Below, piece after piece: positions 50,478 through 63,463 of a stretch of 64,000 bases of DNA. The notes under the pieces are model-generated. The model made no database searches and was not told the origin of the DNA. It saw only the letters and a program-made list of their open reading frames with translations. The stretch covers positions 4,815,669 to 4,879,668 of the forward strand of contig CM026432.1 of the NCBI GenBank assembly GCA_014871385.1, given 5' to 3'. This DNA is from Ceratodon purpureus (taxonomy: Eukaryota; Streptophyta; Bryopsida; Pseudoditrichales; Ditrichaceae). Numbering within the stretch: the first letter of the stretch is position 1; every line of letters starts with the position of its first letter. The translations under genes were made by a program, and so were the position numbers.

Positions 50478-52626
50478 TTAGCTAGGATGGATGCCCTTCA
50501 TGACGTTGTTAAAGAGAGCACCTAGAATAGCTCCTATACAGGGAGCCAGCACGGGCACCCACGAGTACCACCACTCCGAGGTCCCCTTTCCGGGGATGGG
50601 CAAGAGCCAGTGCGCAATGCGCGGTCCCAAATCTCGCGCGGGGTTCAGTGCTGGTCCTGTTGTTCCCCCTCCACATAGCACCAGCCTGCACATATGCACC
50701 ACCGCCACAGTTGCACCCAATATCAGTTCCACCATCTATGATTCTACATTCTCAGCATCTTTCTCCCTTCCTCACTCCCTCCCACACACCTCTTGCGCTT
50801 GCGTCTGGCTAATCTTGTGACACAAATGGAAGTAATTCTGGACATAAGAGTAAAGAAAATTAGATTGAAGCACTTACGCAAAAACTAGGAGGCCAATCAA
50901 TGCTGGCTCGATCCCCGACTTGTAGAGCTCCCTCTCTGCCGCATACTCCAGTGGGATGAGTTTTCCTCGGTTGATGATGGCGAATGCTCCGTACGTGAGC
51001 AGAAAGGTAAGGCCAGCCTCGGCCCAGAAACAATAAAACCAGAAATGCTTTGCAACTGATGGGCGCGTGCAAAATACGATGAGTTTCACTTCTTGGTCCT
51101 CCGCAATTCGCTGTTTCACGCTCGGCCCACATGCTGACTTCATCGACTTTGCCTGCGGTGGGCGACATGATCGTATATTTGTGAGTGATGCTTAAATAAT
51201 TAATTGGACATCACATTTCAGTGACGATCGTGTTCTCTCGATAAAACTCACAACATCATGAAGGATTCAAGTATTTGTGTCGATCGGTTATCTGCTTTTT
51301 AATCACTTACCCTGGCTTGGCGCAGCCTGTCGATGGAGCTATTTGGAGAACTTTTCTTTATATCTGCGCACGCGGTGGTTTTTTTAATCTGCACGATCCA
51401 GACGCCGAGTAAGAGTCCGGAAATCTATAATTACAAAGACAAGACTAGTTAGAATAACCCCACTGTTTAAAACACCAATTAATGAGTACAATGTAGGGAA
51501 CAAAGGGACGACGTATTTCACCCGCATGTATACATTGTTACATCAAGTGAGCCCAAAGATACATCTCTTTCCCTCTTCTAGTGTGCACTAGCAGGCTTGT
51601 TGTCCAGATTTTAAACTTGGAGATAAAAGTCTAGGTACCTTGCGTTGAAGAACACGCCATAATGAGTTCATAGGATGTTCAAAATCCTCGTGTTGTACTC
51701 TACCAGTCGTAACATTTGAGTTGTCCCTCGTTCCTGCTGACGCATACCTGCACAAGAGGATAATCGTTTCAAAAAGAGTCGGCAATAGAGCAACCAAGTG
51801 TTAGCATGAAACGAATTGATCCCAGCCTTCATAGCAGTTGGCAAATTATTCAATAATCTGTAAAAAAAACGATTATTAATCGTCAAAATCTGTTAAAGTA
51901 GCGGTTCTAAGTTCGCAAGCTAACTTACCGATGAGCAGGCTCGCTGAGTTCCTGCTTGATGATGGCCACACCGTTTGCTTCTAAATCACAGCAATCGCAT
52001 ATGTTGTCTTCCGTCGATTCCACAAACTCCAATGGCTGGAAATGCGGGATGTACGTTAACCAGACAAGAAAACCACCCAAAAATCCACCTAACATCTCCG
52101 CAGCTATGCAGACAAAACACCGGCTCCATGTGATTTCGCCCACCACGGCTGCAGCAAGTGCGACAGCTGGATTGATAAGACCTGTTTGCACCAGCCAAAA
52201 CAGCACGGTTTTAATCAGTTTGCAATGAGAAGAGCCAATTGAAGCCAGGTTCTAGTAGTCAGGTTCTGAGTACACGGGGTTTCCACACACGGTGCCAACT
52301 TTCACCATTTAGAACAAAACACCATTTGAAAACCGAAATGTAAGCAAGGGCTGCGAACTCTATTCAAGATATTGGAAAGACGTCAACGCGTTCGGTCACG
52401 GCGAGAGAGGGTGTAGAGTATTACCAGAAATGTGACCAAGGAACTGGAGGGGGAGAAAGACACCAAGACCGAAGCAGAAAGCAATTCCCAGGAAGCCAAT
52501 TCCGTGGCCCTTAGTGCCCGGTAGGACAGCATTCGCGATTCCCCCCAACCCCACCACGCACATCATCGCCGTCCCACATAGCTCCGCTGCGAACACCTGC
52601 CCACCGCTATACACCAACGCCGCCAT
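50478..52626 (-). CDS. GlpF-like aquaglyceroporin (GIP type)
   Basis: Exons in transcript order: 52425-52626, 51929-52181, 51639-51747, 51311-51424, 50878-51152, 50478-50685. They join to 1,161 nt (386 aa plus stop) with consistent phases. Channels of this type pass glycerol and other small uncharged solutes through membranes. The first NPA motif sits just after the first intron (GHISG/GLINPAVALA). The second is GPALNPARDLGPR, whose Asp after NPAR is the glycerol-facilitator signature; other GlpF-like stretches are LPLQFLGHISG, EVKLIVFCTRPS and WVPVLAPCIGAILGALF. The start chosen (MAALVYSGG) puts the first helix at the N-terminus as in bacterial GlpF; the frame stays open further upstream, so a longer start is possible. 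Odd: about 130 residues (roughly 116-246), spread over exons 2-5, are inserted between helix 3 and helix 4. GIP proteins in mosses are considered bacterial acquisitions. Confidence 0.88.
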
Positions 52627-55600
52627 ACTTTCACTTCCTCTCTTGACACCACGCTTCAAAAATTCTCGCGCTCCAACGTCCACAACATCAAAACCACTCC
52701 TTATTCCAATCACCCTCCACCAAGTCCACGCATCCAATTCTCGGCAGTACCAGTGCCACTCCAACTTTCTGCACACAAACAGACGAAACGACGACGTCTC
52801 AGACAACGTACCCAAACCATGCGATTCAAATTCCCACGCCACTTGGCCAGCACCAAACTCCTGGCAAGCTAGTCTATTAACTCTACATCAGCTGATCGAT
52901 CAGACTGCTTTGTATACCTGTCGACAGCACAAGATATCACTAGCGTGATCAAGATTCAAGAAGCTAGACGTCCCTTCGACAGGTCCACGGCAACCGCTAT
53001 TGCCAGGACATAGAAACTCATGATCCATCATGCCAGCCAGACGCGGATATTTAACCCCCATCGAGCCGCGAAACAACGTCTAGGTGCAAGATGCGAAGAG
53101 ATGGCCGGGCAAGTTGCAGGCAACTGTGAACTGATGAGTCAGCGAGGCGAGCTGAGCCAGCCTAGTGAGGGAGGTTCCGGCCGAGGCACCATGGATCGCA
53201 TCTATCGCGAGATGGAGGAAGCACGTTGAGTAGTCCCATGCTGACGGCGACCGCTGGAATGGGGCGCAACGGAGGGCAACGAGGGCCTGGAGGAAGTGCG
53301 GGGACGCGGCACGGAGTTTAAGATATTCAGAGCGACTCGGTGCTGAGTCTGGGAAGCCCGTCATCGATGATCAGGCACCTTGTTGGGCTGTGGCCTGTGC
53401 GCTGGTGCGGATTTGTGCGGTTTTCACTGAAAAATTCTGTTTTAGAGTACATGTAATAGAGAATCATCTACATGTAATTGTGTTTGGTGAAATTCATCCG
53501 TTTGAAATTCATTCAATTTGGAGGGATTCTTGGTACACAATGTTTTGTTTAAGCATAGGGTATTATCCTAGTGAGCAACCTCATACTGTAACACCATAGC
53601 AGGTTTGTTTCTTGTTGGATGAAGGTTTCTTTTTTAAGAAAAATTAGGTTTGTTCTTCCAAAATTTGATTTTCTTGATTTTCTTTTCTAAGCAAAAAATC
53701 ACATATATAACCTCAATTGGCTTAGATATAACAAAATATCACAAAAATCAATTTCTTCTATTTTTGTTATTTAGTCTTTGTAATTTTTTAATTTATTTGT
53801 TTTTTATTTTGAGAATTATTTAAGAACAAACCTGCTATATTGTTATAGTAGGGACCAATTCTTGACTTTGGAGAATGTGTCAGAATATTGTAGTAACATT
53901 GTGTCAAATTTTTGAAAGCACATTGAGAAAAATTCTAATTTTTGGGTTTGAGAAATCTAGAGAAGAAATATACTTGGTTGGTACTTGGAATTTCTACCTA
54001 GCCTAATTACAAATCCTAGCTCGGAATAGTGAGTAAAGATACTTTGATACCTAATGACTATGATATTATAAGAAAGTAATTATGAGTGGGGTTGTTCAAA
54101 ATATCATAGGCCATAGTATGTAAAAAATTAAAAAAATTAAAAAAATCTCTGAACTTCAATTATGATATATTATTTCTTTAACAGCTATATAACATTCTAC
54201 TATTAGATGTAAACTCCAGGTATAATGCCTGGCTACACAAAAAACTTGAAGCTAATATCAACAAACAAACATATTTTTAAATAAACAACCATGACCTACA
54301 AGTTCAATGTTTTATATATGTCTGAAAGAGCATCATAAGATAGGCTTTTTAGCAATACATGTGCAAAATTTGATTAAATTATTAAATGCATTTGAATATA
54401 CAAGATTTGGTGCTATGGAGTGTATTATAAATCAATCGGCATAGTTTATATCCAACCATATGTGAAATATCATTCCCATTTCATTAATGAAATTGTTAAT
54501 TCTGATCAAGTGTATGAATTCAATTGAAAATCATACAATAAGACTTTTGTAAAAATATCAAACAATCTTGACCTTGAGTTAAAAACTCAAAAAAAATTTA
54601 CCAAAATTTACAACTAATTATATTGGTTCTTATTCTCCTAAAAACAACTTACTTTTATATGAAGCAATCACTTTACATCAATCATAATCTATACATGAAG
54701 CTAAATCATACACTTCCAAAAAAAATAGTCTTCCACTCCAGGATAAGATTTTACTTAACAAATACAAAAATGTACAATTTTTCAAGTTATATAACAAATT
54801 ACCAAAATGTTGCTTCAAATCGCATTCAAATCATCAAACATAGCCAAAGCTATTTTATCCTTTGTTCTTACATCTACATATATTAATTGATCACCTCTTA
54901 TTATACAAAATAAAATAAAACGAACTCTATAATAGATTCATTCATTTAAACCCTCAAATTATAAATCCAAAGCAATCAAACACTCTCCTGAGTAAAGTCG
55001 CCTTCATTTGCTTCAATAAAATTAAAAATAAAATTAATAAAGTCTTCCCAAAAAACTAGAATTTGTTAAATAAATTCCACCAACTGAATCAACCTATAAA
55101 ACTAAGTCATAAACATAACAATCAACCAATCCATAGAACACATCAACATGAAATTTATACATTTGTGCAATCAATTATATTTGAGACAATCAATCTATCA
55201 TTGTGTCAAATTTATTATGTATATACAACGGACATAGAATTCATGGACAAACACCTACACCATTTTCGATCATATAGCACAATGGTGCACCATCATAACT
55301 AACTAGTCCAAGAACTAAAAGTCAACTCCTTAAATTTCTTGAAAAACTTACTCAAATAGTGTCAAATACTTCACCAATCAAAAACGTAACTAAATACATT
55401 GAATCAAAATCAACATCCTAGACTATCCAAGAGTGCAAACCCAAAATACATGTTATTAAAAACACGGCTCCCTTTGTATACCAAATTGGACACTTAGAAC
55501 ACCAATCACATTAAAATGAGAGGAGGTATTTGTTCACTAAAGATAAAGCACCAACGTTGGCATGCTTCCCAAAAACAAAATAAAAAATGGATAGATTTAT

Positions 55601-55818
55601 TCTCACCTTTTGTTTCTATGGCTCAATCTCCATTGTTTATCTCTTCATTGAGTGTTAAGCTGCACTAAGGTATGAACATAGTCATTTGAAGAGGTTTCAC
55701 AATGTTAGTTGAATATGCCTATACTTTTGGCCTATTTCAATTAAACTAAGCAGAAAAAAGGTAATTCATCAAGTTCCATTAGACCACACAAACAAAATAA
55801 GCAGAGTCCAAACTAAAC
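52627..55818. other. Aquaporin upstream region, then AT-rich intergenic DNA
   Basis: 52,627-53,400 is GC-richer and should contain the promoter and leader of the aquaporin. From 53,600 to 55,818 the DNA is AT-rich with only short chance frames. No gene or RNA recognised. Confidence 0.55.
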
Positions 55819-57459
55819 TTTAAATAGTGTCAAGTGTAAATATCTACCACTTGTGTAAGTCTATCTAAAAGCACTTAATGTTTTGCAACCTAACCATGCA
55901 TTTTGTATTAAGTACAAGTGTTTGCCACATGTGCGTAATTTGAATCGAGCTTGAGTGTCAAGTACAATTATCCATCACATATGTGAAACCTAAATCAAAC
56001 ATCAGTATTAGTTACCGCCTTACATGTGTGAAATCAACCAAGCTGTTGTATCTAAGTCTGCCCGTATATTTTGTATCAAATGGAAGTACGTACCACATGT
56101 GTGAAAATCTAATTCAAGCTTCAATTACTCACCCTAGCCATCTATTTTGTATCAAGCATAAGTATCTTCTACATGTGTGAGAGCTTCAGTGACACAGTCT
56201 GACACTACATGTTGCATTCATTAGAATGCATTGGATAAAAACAAACGATTTTATTCGTCATAGAATCAAATTCAATTAGACTATGTCATATATTTTTGGA
56301 AATCATGAAGCTATTCTTTTTGGTGAATATACTTTGTGAATATTCTAATTGCTATTGACAATACATCTTGTTACACCAAATTTAGCTTTTGAGAGCCATC
56401 AAAGTATTTGTACTTTAACTACCATTGTTTGTCCACCTATTTACCATACTCCGACTTGCAATTGAACTCGGGTCTCTACAACATTAGAACTTCTCACTTA
56501 CATATTAACAATAACTAACATGTGTTTATGGCATCTTTGTGGAAAGATATTGAGTGAAGAGTGGACATTATTAACGACAAGGGGGTTCAAATGTTTGATT
56601 GACACTTTGAGTGATTGAAACCTTGAGAAACAATTTCAAGTTTCTCCCACATTTGGTGGCTGTCTTATGTGAAATTTGTTGGACTAGCTTTCTATTTTTA
56701 AGACAAAAGGGGTGACATGGACTTGTGGTTGATAAAAGGGTGAAAAAGCGATGCACCGGCCGGGAATCGAACCCGGGTCTGTACCGTGGCAGGGTACTAT
56801 TCTACCACTAGACCACCGGTGCATGTGCTGTGATCCGGGTATCAACTCTGACAGCCCAGCCGCAGCAGGCGAAGGCAGGCATCGACGAACCCCCATGTTC
56901 CACCTCGCACCACGCAGACACCAACGCTGAGAATACACGTACAGTACAGAAGTTACCTTCACCAAGAATACCTTGGTGAAACCCGGCGGAGGCCCACCCG
57001 GCTGTCACGCTCTCTCGGAGGTGGGGCACCAGAACATCTGGACCTAAACCCGCAGAGCTGCTTTCTCAGCTCACCACCAACTAAACCCACACAACCCAGA
57101 GGGTGTGAAAACACCAAGACTGTGAAATGCGTGCCCTAATGCAACTTTGAAAGTCTCCAGAAATTTGGTCACCTCAATGTCAATCCCAACTTCAATCCAC
57201 CAAAAGAACAACGTCACCTTCTCCAAATTTCCTGTAATCTTATACAATTTCTAATCATCAACAAGTATTTCTTGTGGCCATCTTACTCCTCAGTCTCTAG
57301 CCTAATTTCTACATGGATTAATCAGCTTTTGCAAAGAACGTGTAAAAATTGAAATTTCACATTGTTTCAATAAGAATGTTACTCTCATCGGGAACTTATG
57401 GTTGCCGTATTTTTGACGTGTAGCATTGGCATGGCGTCTTTTGTTCATAATTGTAAATT
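55819..57459. repeat. Left arm of 1,641-bp inverted repeat
   Basis: Reverse complement of 59,587-61,227 with no indel: every pair of positions sums to 117,046 at the outer end, at the tRNA and at the inner end. All stretches compared by eye matched, so the arms are near-identical and recent. The outer break is at TTTAAATAGTGT (left) and its complement at 61,216-61,227. The inner break is at TTGTAAATT. No target-site duplication or transposon-like termini are evident at either break. Confidence 0.97.
56752..56822 (-). tRNA. tRNA-Gly (anticodon GCC), left-arm copy
   Basis: A 71-nt gene identical to the right-arm copy. Acceptor stem GCACCGG pairs with CCGGTGC, discriminator A. Internal A box (TGGTCTAGTGGTA) and B box (GGTTCGATTCC) are canonical. 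On the minus strand it is followed by TCGCTTTTTC, a pol III terminator. No intron, CCA not encoded. Decodes GGC and GGT. Confidence 0.97.
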
Positions 57460-59586
57460 GTTTATCTTCTAAAGGATGGCACTAGTTATGTACTTTTGAC
57501 ATCGAAAGTTCTTATTTCTTTCTTTGTACACTATTTTTGCTGTTGGAGTTTACAAGCGTGCATACATGAATTCCTAGAATAGGCTTTCTGAAAGTTTAGG
57601 CATGTTATTACAATGTCAAATTTGGATGTTGATTTCTACATAAGTATATCAAATTTTTTTACCACAAAATTCACGGGTGTTTATATGAATATGGTTACAT
57701 TATGTTAGTTACTTGGACAACATATTTAAGAGGCTGCAAAGGAGTGAGCATTTTGAAATGTTTTCAAAAAAAAAACATAAGTCCATGCTTTTTTTTAATC
57801 CTTAAAAGCCCTTGGTGTTATTGGAGCCAAAACACTCAAAATCATACCCTTATTGATAGAAACGTATTGTTTTTCAAATGTAGACTTAATATTGAATATA
57901 AAACCATAGGATCTTATACTTACCATATCCAAAGAGGTGTATATCAATTTTGAGGACAATCCACTATATAGATTGCGAGATTATAATGTTTGAAGTCACT
58001 GTAAAAGTTCTTTTTGATACTACCCCCATAGTACACCTAAGTTTTGATGCCCAAAAAGTATACTTTGCAAACACATTTGATCTATCGTGGATCATCAATT
58101 TCTTTAGGTATCGAAGTTAGGTATAAGCTCACACATTTTGAGCCTCATACATGTTCAAGAAGTAAAAATAATCCTTGTTATTGTGAAAGGGGGTGTGTTG
58201 AACTTGCCTTCCATTCTTTAAAATTGAAACTACTTAAAGGGTAATCTAAAAGTATTTAATTGGAAATCGGAATGTTAGATATATTGAAGTCGGCAAGAGA
58301 ATGAACCACAAAAAATTCATAGCAATCAGAGTAGATCTTAATTTTGTCGAATTTTTTGAAGTGTAAATTGTATATTTCATTTTTATTTCAAATGGTTGAA
58401 TTGGTAAAAAGGGTCTTATGGATGGACCCCCTCCCACGTCATAGATATTAGATGAAATTTCTTAAGTTTGGATGAAAAATGAAGATTGGATTGAATTATT
58501 TTATGTAGATGAAAATAGATTTTGGATGAAAACTAAGCTATGGATGATAATTGTCATTTGGATGAAAATAATTAGCCAAGCGGACATGCATTAGCCTCTA
58601 CTTGGGCCATAGTCTTTGAAATTTTGACCAATTCTGTACCATTCCAAATTTGGGTTTGAACTCAAAAACTTTAGGATTTTTAAAATTTAGGATGCTTGTA
58701 AGGATTAACAAAGAATGGACCTATATTCTTTTTTGAAAACATTTCAAAAATCCCCACAGCACCAAGACATCACTTGGTTTGATGTGCCTTATTTGTAGAA
58801 TCAGGTCAAATATAGAGATGTCACGCACATAATCTTTGATTATATTTAGTCAAGATGACAAGGAGAAAATTTAGAGTCTCAAAGCTTTAAAGATAGCAAA
58901 AAACAATTGTTGTGATATCAAAATTTACGTCTACATTTTGAAATTTAAGCACTTCAAAGTTTAAATTCTATTCCTAAATAGTTTTTAGTATAATAAATAT
59001 CATAAATAAACATGGACACATTCTAAAATAACATTGAAACAAAAATGTTCTCATGAAAATATATGAATATGTTCGTAAATAGTCTTATGAAATCATTATT
59101 GTGGTCCAAATTGTAGAGAGAGAGAAACCACAATCTCCAAAGGAGACCGGCGTGAAATAAGTGTCTGCTCAATCCACCCCAATCCAATGCCCACATGACA
59201 AAGGTATGAAAGTAAAGATCTACTCCCCTTTTTCGAGAATAAACACTTTTGTTACAAGTAACTAGTAACAATAAATAATAGTAGTAAGCTCTTAAAACAT
59301 ATGAAAATGTGCCCTTGGACACCAAGCAACGAGCTCATTGTTAGTAGGTGAGCGTTTGTGTTATATAATTGGTCCAGGTTCAAAACCCTATTAATTTTAA
59401 TCGATTAGATGTGAGGGACGAAGTGGCTTAGTCCAAATTATACATAGAACTAGACCTAGAACTAGACCTCCTTTATAAAGAAATGCTTTTCCTACCCTTG
59501 TATACATTGATTACACTTCTATTAAACTTCTACTACAGTAAAAATGACTCTATTCCAAACTAAACCAAAAAACTTTATGATGCTCA
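57460..59586. other. Spacer of the palindrome
   Basis: 2,127 bp of AT-rich single-copy DNA between the inverted arms. It has loose GGATGAAAA repeats at 58,400-58,570 and no supportable gene. It separates two head-outward tRNA arms. Confidence 0.8.
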
Positions 59587-61227
59587 AATTTACAATTATG
59601 AACAAAAGACGCCATGCCAATGCTACACGTCAAAAATACGGCAACCATAAGTTCCCGATGAGAGTAACATTCTTATTGAAACAATGTGAAATTTCAATTT
59701 TTACACGTTCTTTGCAAAAGCTGATTAATCCATGTAGAAATTAGGCTAGAGACTGAGGAGTAAGATGGCCACAAGAAATACTTGTTGATGATTAGAAATT
59801 GTATAAGATTACAGGAAATTTGGAGAAGGTGACGTTGTTCTTTTGGTGGATTGAAGTTGGGATTGACATTGAGGTGACCAAATTTCTGGAGACTTTCAAA
59901 GTTGCATTAGGGCACGCATTTCACAGTCTTGGTGTTTTCACACCCTCTGGGTTGTGTGGGTTTAGTTGGTGGTGAGCTGAGAAAGCAGCTCTGCGGGTTT
60001 AGGTCCAGATGTTCTGGTGCCCCACCTCCGAGAGAGCGTGACAGCCGGGTGGGCCTCCGCCGGGTTTCACCAAGGTATTCTTGGTGAAGGTAACTTCTGT
60101 ACTGTACGTGTATTCTCAGCGTTGGTGTCTGCGTGGTGCGAGGTGGAACATGGGGGTTCGTCGATGCCTGCCTTCGCCTGCTGCGGCTGGGCTGTCAGAG
60201 TTGATACCCGGATCACAGCACATGCACCGGTGGTCTAGTGGTAGAATAGTACCCTGCCACGGTACAGACCCGGGTTCGATTCCCGGCCGGTGCATCGCTT
60301 TTTCACCCTTTTATCAACCACAAGTCCATGTCACCCCTTTTGTCTTAAAAATAGAAAGCTAGTCCAACAAATTTCACATAAGACAGCCACCAAATGTGGG
60401 AGAAACTTGAAATTGTTTCTCAAGGTTTCAATCACTCAAAGTGTCAATCAAACATTTGAACCCCCTTGTCGTTAATAATGTCCACTCTTCACTCAATATC
60501 TTTCCACAAAGATGCCATAAACACATGTTAGTTATTGTTAATATGTAAGTGAGAAGTTCTAATGTTGTAGAGACCCGAGTTCAATTGCAAGTCGGAGTAT
60601 GGTAAATAGGTGGACAAACAATGGTAGTTAAAGTACAAATACTTTGATGGCTCTCAAAAGCTAAATTTGGTGTAACAAGATGTATTGTCAATAGCAATTA
60701 GAATATTCACAAAGTATATTCACCAAAAAGAATAGCTTCATGATTTCCAAAAATATATGACATAGTCTAATTGAATTTGATTCTATGACGAATAAAATCG
60801 TTTGTTTTTATCCAATGCATTCTAATGAATGCAACATGTAGTGTCAGACTGTGTCACTGAAGCTCTCACACATGTAGAAGATACTTATGCTTGATACAAA
60901 ATAGATGGCTAGGGTGAGTAATTGAAGCTTGAATTAGATTTTCACACATGTGGTACGTACTTCCATTTGATACAAAATATACGGGCAGACTTAGATACAA
61001 CAGCTTGGTTGATTTCACACATGTAAGGCGGTAACTAATACTGATGTTTGATTTAGGTTTCACATATGTGATGGATAATTGTACTTGACACTCAAGCTCG
61101 ATTCAAATTACGCACATGTGGCAAACACTTGTACTTAATACAAAATGCATGGTTAGGTTGCAAAACATTAAGTGCTTTTAGATAGACTTACACAAGTGGT
61201 AGATATTTACACTTGACACTATTTAAA
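59587..61227. repeat. Right arm of 1,641-bp inverted repeat
   Basis: Mirror of 55,819-57,459. It carries the plus-strand tRNA-Gly and, upstream of it (59,940-60,223), a GC-rich block with visible hairpins such as TTCACCAAG/CTTGGTGAA at 60,066-60,088 and GAGCTG/CAGCTC near 59,975-59,992. Short frames of 60-90 codons that read through the tRNA are identical in both arms and are chance frames. Confidence 0.97.
60224..60294 (+). tRNA. tRNA-Gly (anticodon GCC), right-arm copy
   Basis: Canonical cloverleaf of 71 nt with anticodon GCC at 60,256-60,258, A box and B box as in plant tRNA-Gly, and a T5 terminator at 60,298-60,302. CCA is not encoded. Second copy of the gene in the palindrome, in the opposite orientation to the first. 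Confidence 0.97.
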
Positions 61228-63256
61228 ATTTGGTCATGCAATTGATTTTGTGACCTTTGTTTTTTTTAATTTATTTATTATTCCAGTAAATTGTATTTGG
61301 TTTGAAGCAATAAGAAGTTGTTTTTATGATTTTGAGAAGTTTTTCAGTGGGACTATAGTTTTTTTTGACTCAATAAAGTTTGATATGTAGAATGATTTTT
61401 AATTTTTATGGAACTTGCATAATGGTTTATTCATATTTTATTTATTTTTAGGAATTTTCTTATCCTTTGGAATAGAAATATGATGATACGTGATGGTGAC
61501 CTCCATATATTGGACATTTAGCATTGGCATGCCATCATTGTTGCTTGAAAGTTTGATTTCTTAGAAATGTTGTTGTATGAGATTGTATTGGAACATTGTT
61601 ATTGTAGTATAAATCTAGATTATCTCAAAAGTATTTAATATTTTGTAACATAGTAGTTTAAAAGAGATCTTGTTTTGGAGTGATCTTGTTTTATGAAATC
61701 TAGACTACTTTTTAATAGCATTAGTCATTTTTGGACGTACTCATGTATTTTTCATGGTATTTGTTTTGTATTATTGTATCTTTTACATGTCTTTTAATAA
61801 GTACATATTTTAATATAATTGTACCAAAGGTTGTTTAGAAATTGAAGCTCATCCTTGAATTGCTTAAATGTAAGAGTTTAGAGGTATATTATTATATTAC
61901 AATAATATGTTACAATGTATGAGGGTCAAAGATCCCGTTTTGATATACAACATCCATACTGAGTCTTTTAAAAGATAATATGGTTAAGATTTTCATGTTG
62001 ATCTTGATTTTGTAAATAGGCCTCTTTATACCAAATGATGGCTTTTGTCAAAAAATTATGTGGTTTGAGGGTCCTTAAATATTAATATAACTCAAAATAA
62101 AATCATCTAAATAAGGTTTGCAAATTTTTACGTCTTTTGGTGCCAAAATTTTAAACTACTATGATGTCATAATTAGTCACTTTTATGATAAACATGGTGA
62201 TAGATCATTACATACTAAAAATCAGACATAGTAAATTATTGTAGCATTTTTCTAAACAAAAATGTTAGAAGAAAGGCCAAGTTGTCTTTTAATTCATGAA
62301 GGTACTAGAGGTGTATATCCAAAACACTCAAACTTCTTGACTTTCAAAATTTACAGCTTAATAACCAGCATAATTTCTTTGATGTAAAGTCTTTTGTGTT
62401 AAAAAATAGTATTTATCATCTTTTTGCATCTTTGTAAATGTTCTCTACAAATTCACAATAATATAGAAGATGCATGAGGAGCTTGACTTAATTTCTAAAA
62501 CTCTTTTTCTAGATATTTTAATTTCAAGAGCTATAAGTATAAAAATCTTCGAATTGAAGTATAATAGAATTAGGTAATCACTTCTACTAAGAATCTTCAT
62601 TAAAGTCACAAAGTATTATGGCTTAGACTAACATTATCAACATAAGAATAATATGGCCCTTTTAATACCTTTGGTACATCGAGACAATTTTCTTATAGTT
62701 TTGTGTATATTTTCACGATAAGCACATTTTAATGTGCATTCATTTTTTTCTTCTTGATCATAGAAATTTTCAAGTTTAAATAATTTTAAAAAGTTCATAT
62801 TAAAACAATGCAAATCAATATACACTAGATAGTGTAGTAACCTATTGGCTATAGCAAATCATTAGTATTTTTGGCACCTAAGCACAATCATTCTATAAGC
62901 AATCACAAAACTATTATTGCACTTTTAAAATATGTGAAGACCTCATGAAAGGTTCATTGGTAATAATACTTGTACTATTTATTGTAATGATTGACATTAT
63001 TCAATCAATAGATATTCATATTAAAATATTTTAATATAAAAAGGTTAATTGGTAATAATAGTTCCACTATATTTTATTGGTATTTATTATTGCTGATGGC
63101 AAAAAATTCATTGCAGGGATTTTTTTTATAACATCCAGCAATTTCATTTTGTCACTAGGGTACATCATTATAGTTGTGTGATTTGCAAGAAGTTGATCAT
63201 CAATTTGCCATCTTAGCTCACGAGGCATGTTTGAGCTGCAAAGCTTGTTTTGGCTG
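61228..63256. other. AT-rich intergenic, no gene seen
   Basis: Strongly AT-rich DNA with short chance frames only. 63,060-63,256 is probably the 3' untranslated region of the minus-strand inhibitor gene. Confidence 0.55.
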
Positions 63257-63463
63257 TCATCCAATGGAAGGGACACCAGCAACAGTACCATTGGGATTGA
63301 CATCAAGCCAAACGCGATCAAGTCTGAAGTCTTGGATCCGCATGAAGCCCTTGGGCCCATATATGACAGTTACACCAAGGTAGTCTTCAGTAATTTTACT
63401 GATGGCTGCTTTGTAATCCTTCCCAACCAATTCTGGCCATCCTGGGTTTAGCCCTGAGATCAT
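63257..63463 (-). CDS. Potato inhibitor I family (I13) serine protease inhibitor, single exon or last exon
   Basis: A minus-strand frame of 68 codons plus stop from the ATG at 63,463, with the family's conserved points: PGWPELVGKDYKAA near the start, a binding-loop region VIYGPKGFMRIQ then DFRLDRVWLDV, and the terminal pattern GTVAGVPSIG. Members fold as a small alpha/beta domain that blocks subtilisin- or chymotrypsin-like proteases by an exposed loop. By alignment with known members the P1 residue just before DFR is Gln. No signal peptide is seen. A plausible splice acceptor (GATCTCAG, about 63,454-63,461) just inside this frame suggests an upstream exon could supply one, so the true start is uncertain. 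Confidence 0.7.
   Translation of the reverse strand: MISGLNPGWPELVGKDYKAAISKITEDYLGVTVIYGPKGFMRIQDFRLDRVWLDVNPNGTVAGVPSIG

Noticed and set aside
56684..57029. Conserved protein frames of 73 and 93 residues seen twice (also at 60,017-60,362)
   Set aside because: They read through or beside the tRNA-Gly gene and are duplicated only because the arms are duplicated.
57041..57052. CCTAAACCC as a possible telomerase RNA template
   Set aside because: Only nine bases match the plant telomere complement, and I found no upstream pol III USE/TATA arrangement or conserved pseudoknot context.
63067..63360. 97-residue minus-strand frame overlapping the inhibitor
   Set aside because: It overlaps the inhibitor in another frame and has no family features, whereas the inhibitor frame matches a known fold.
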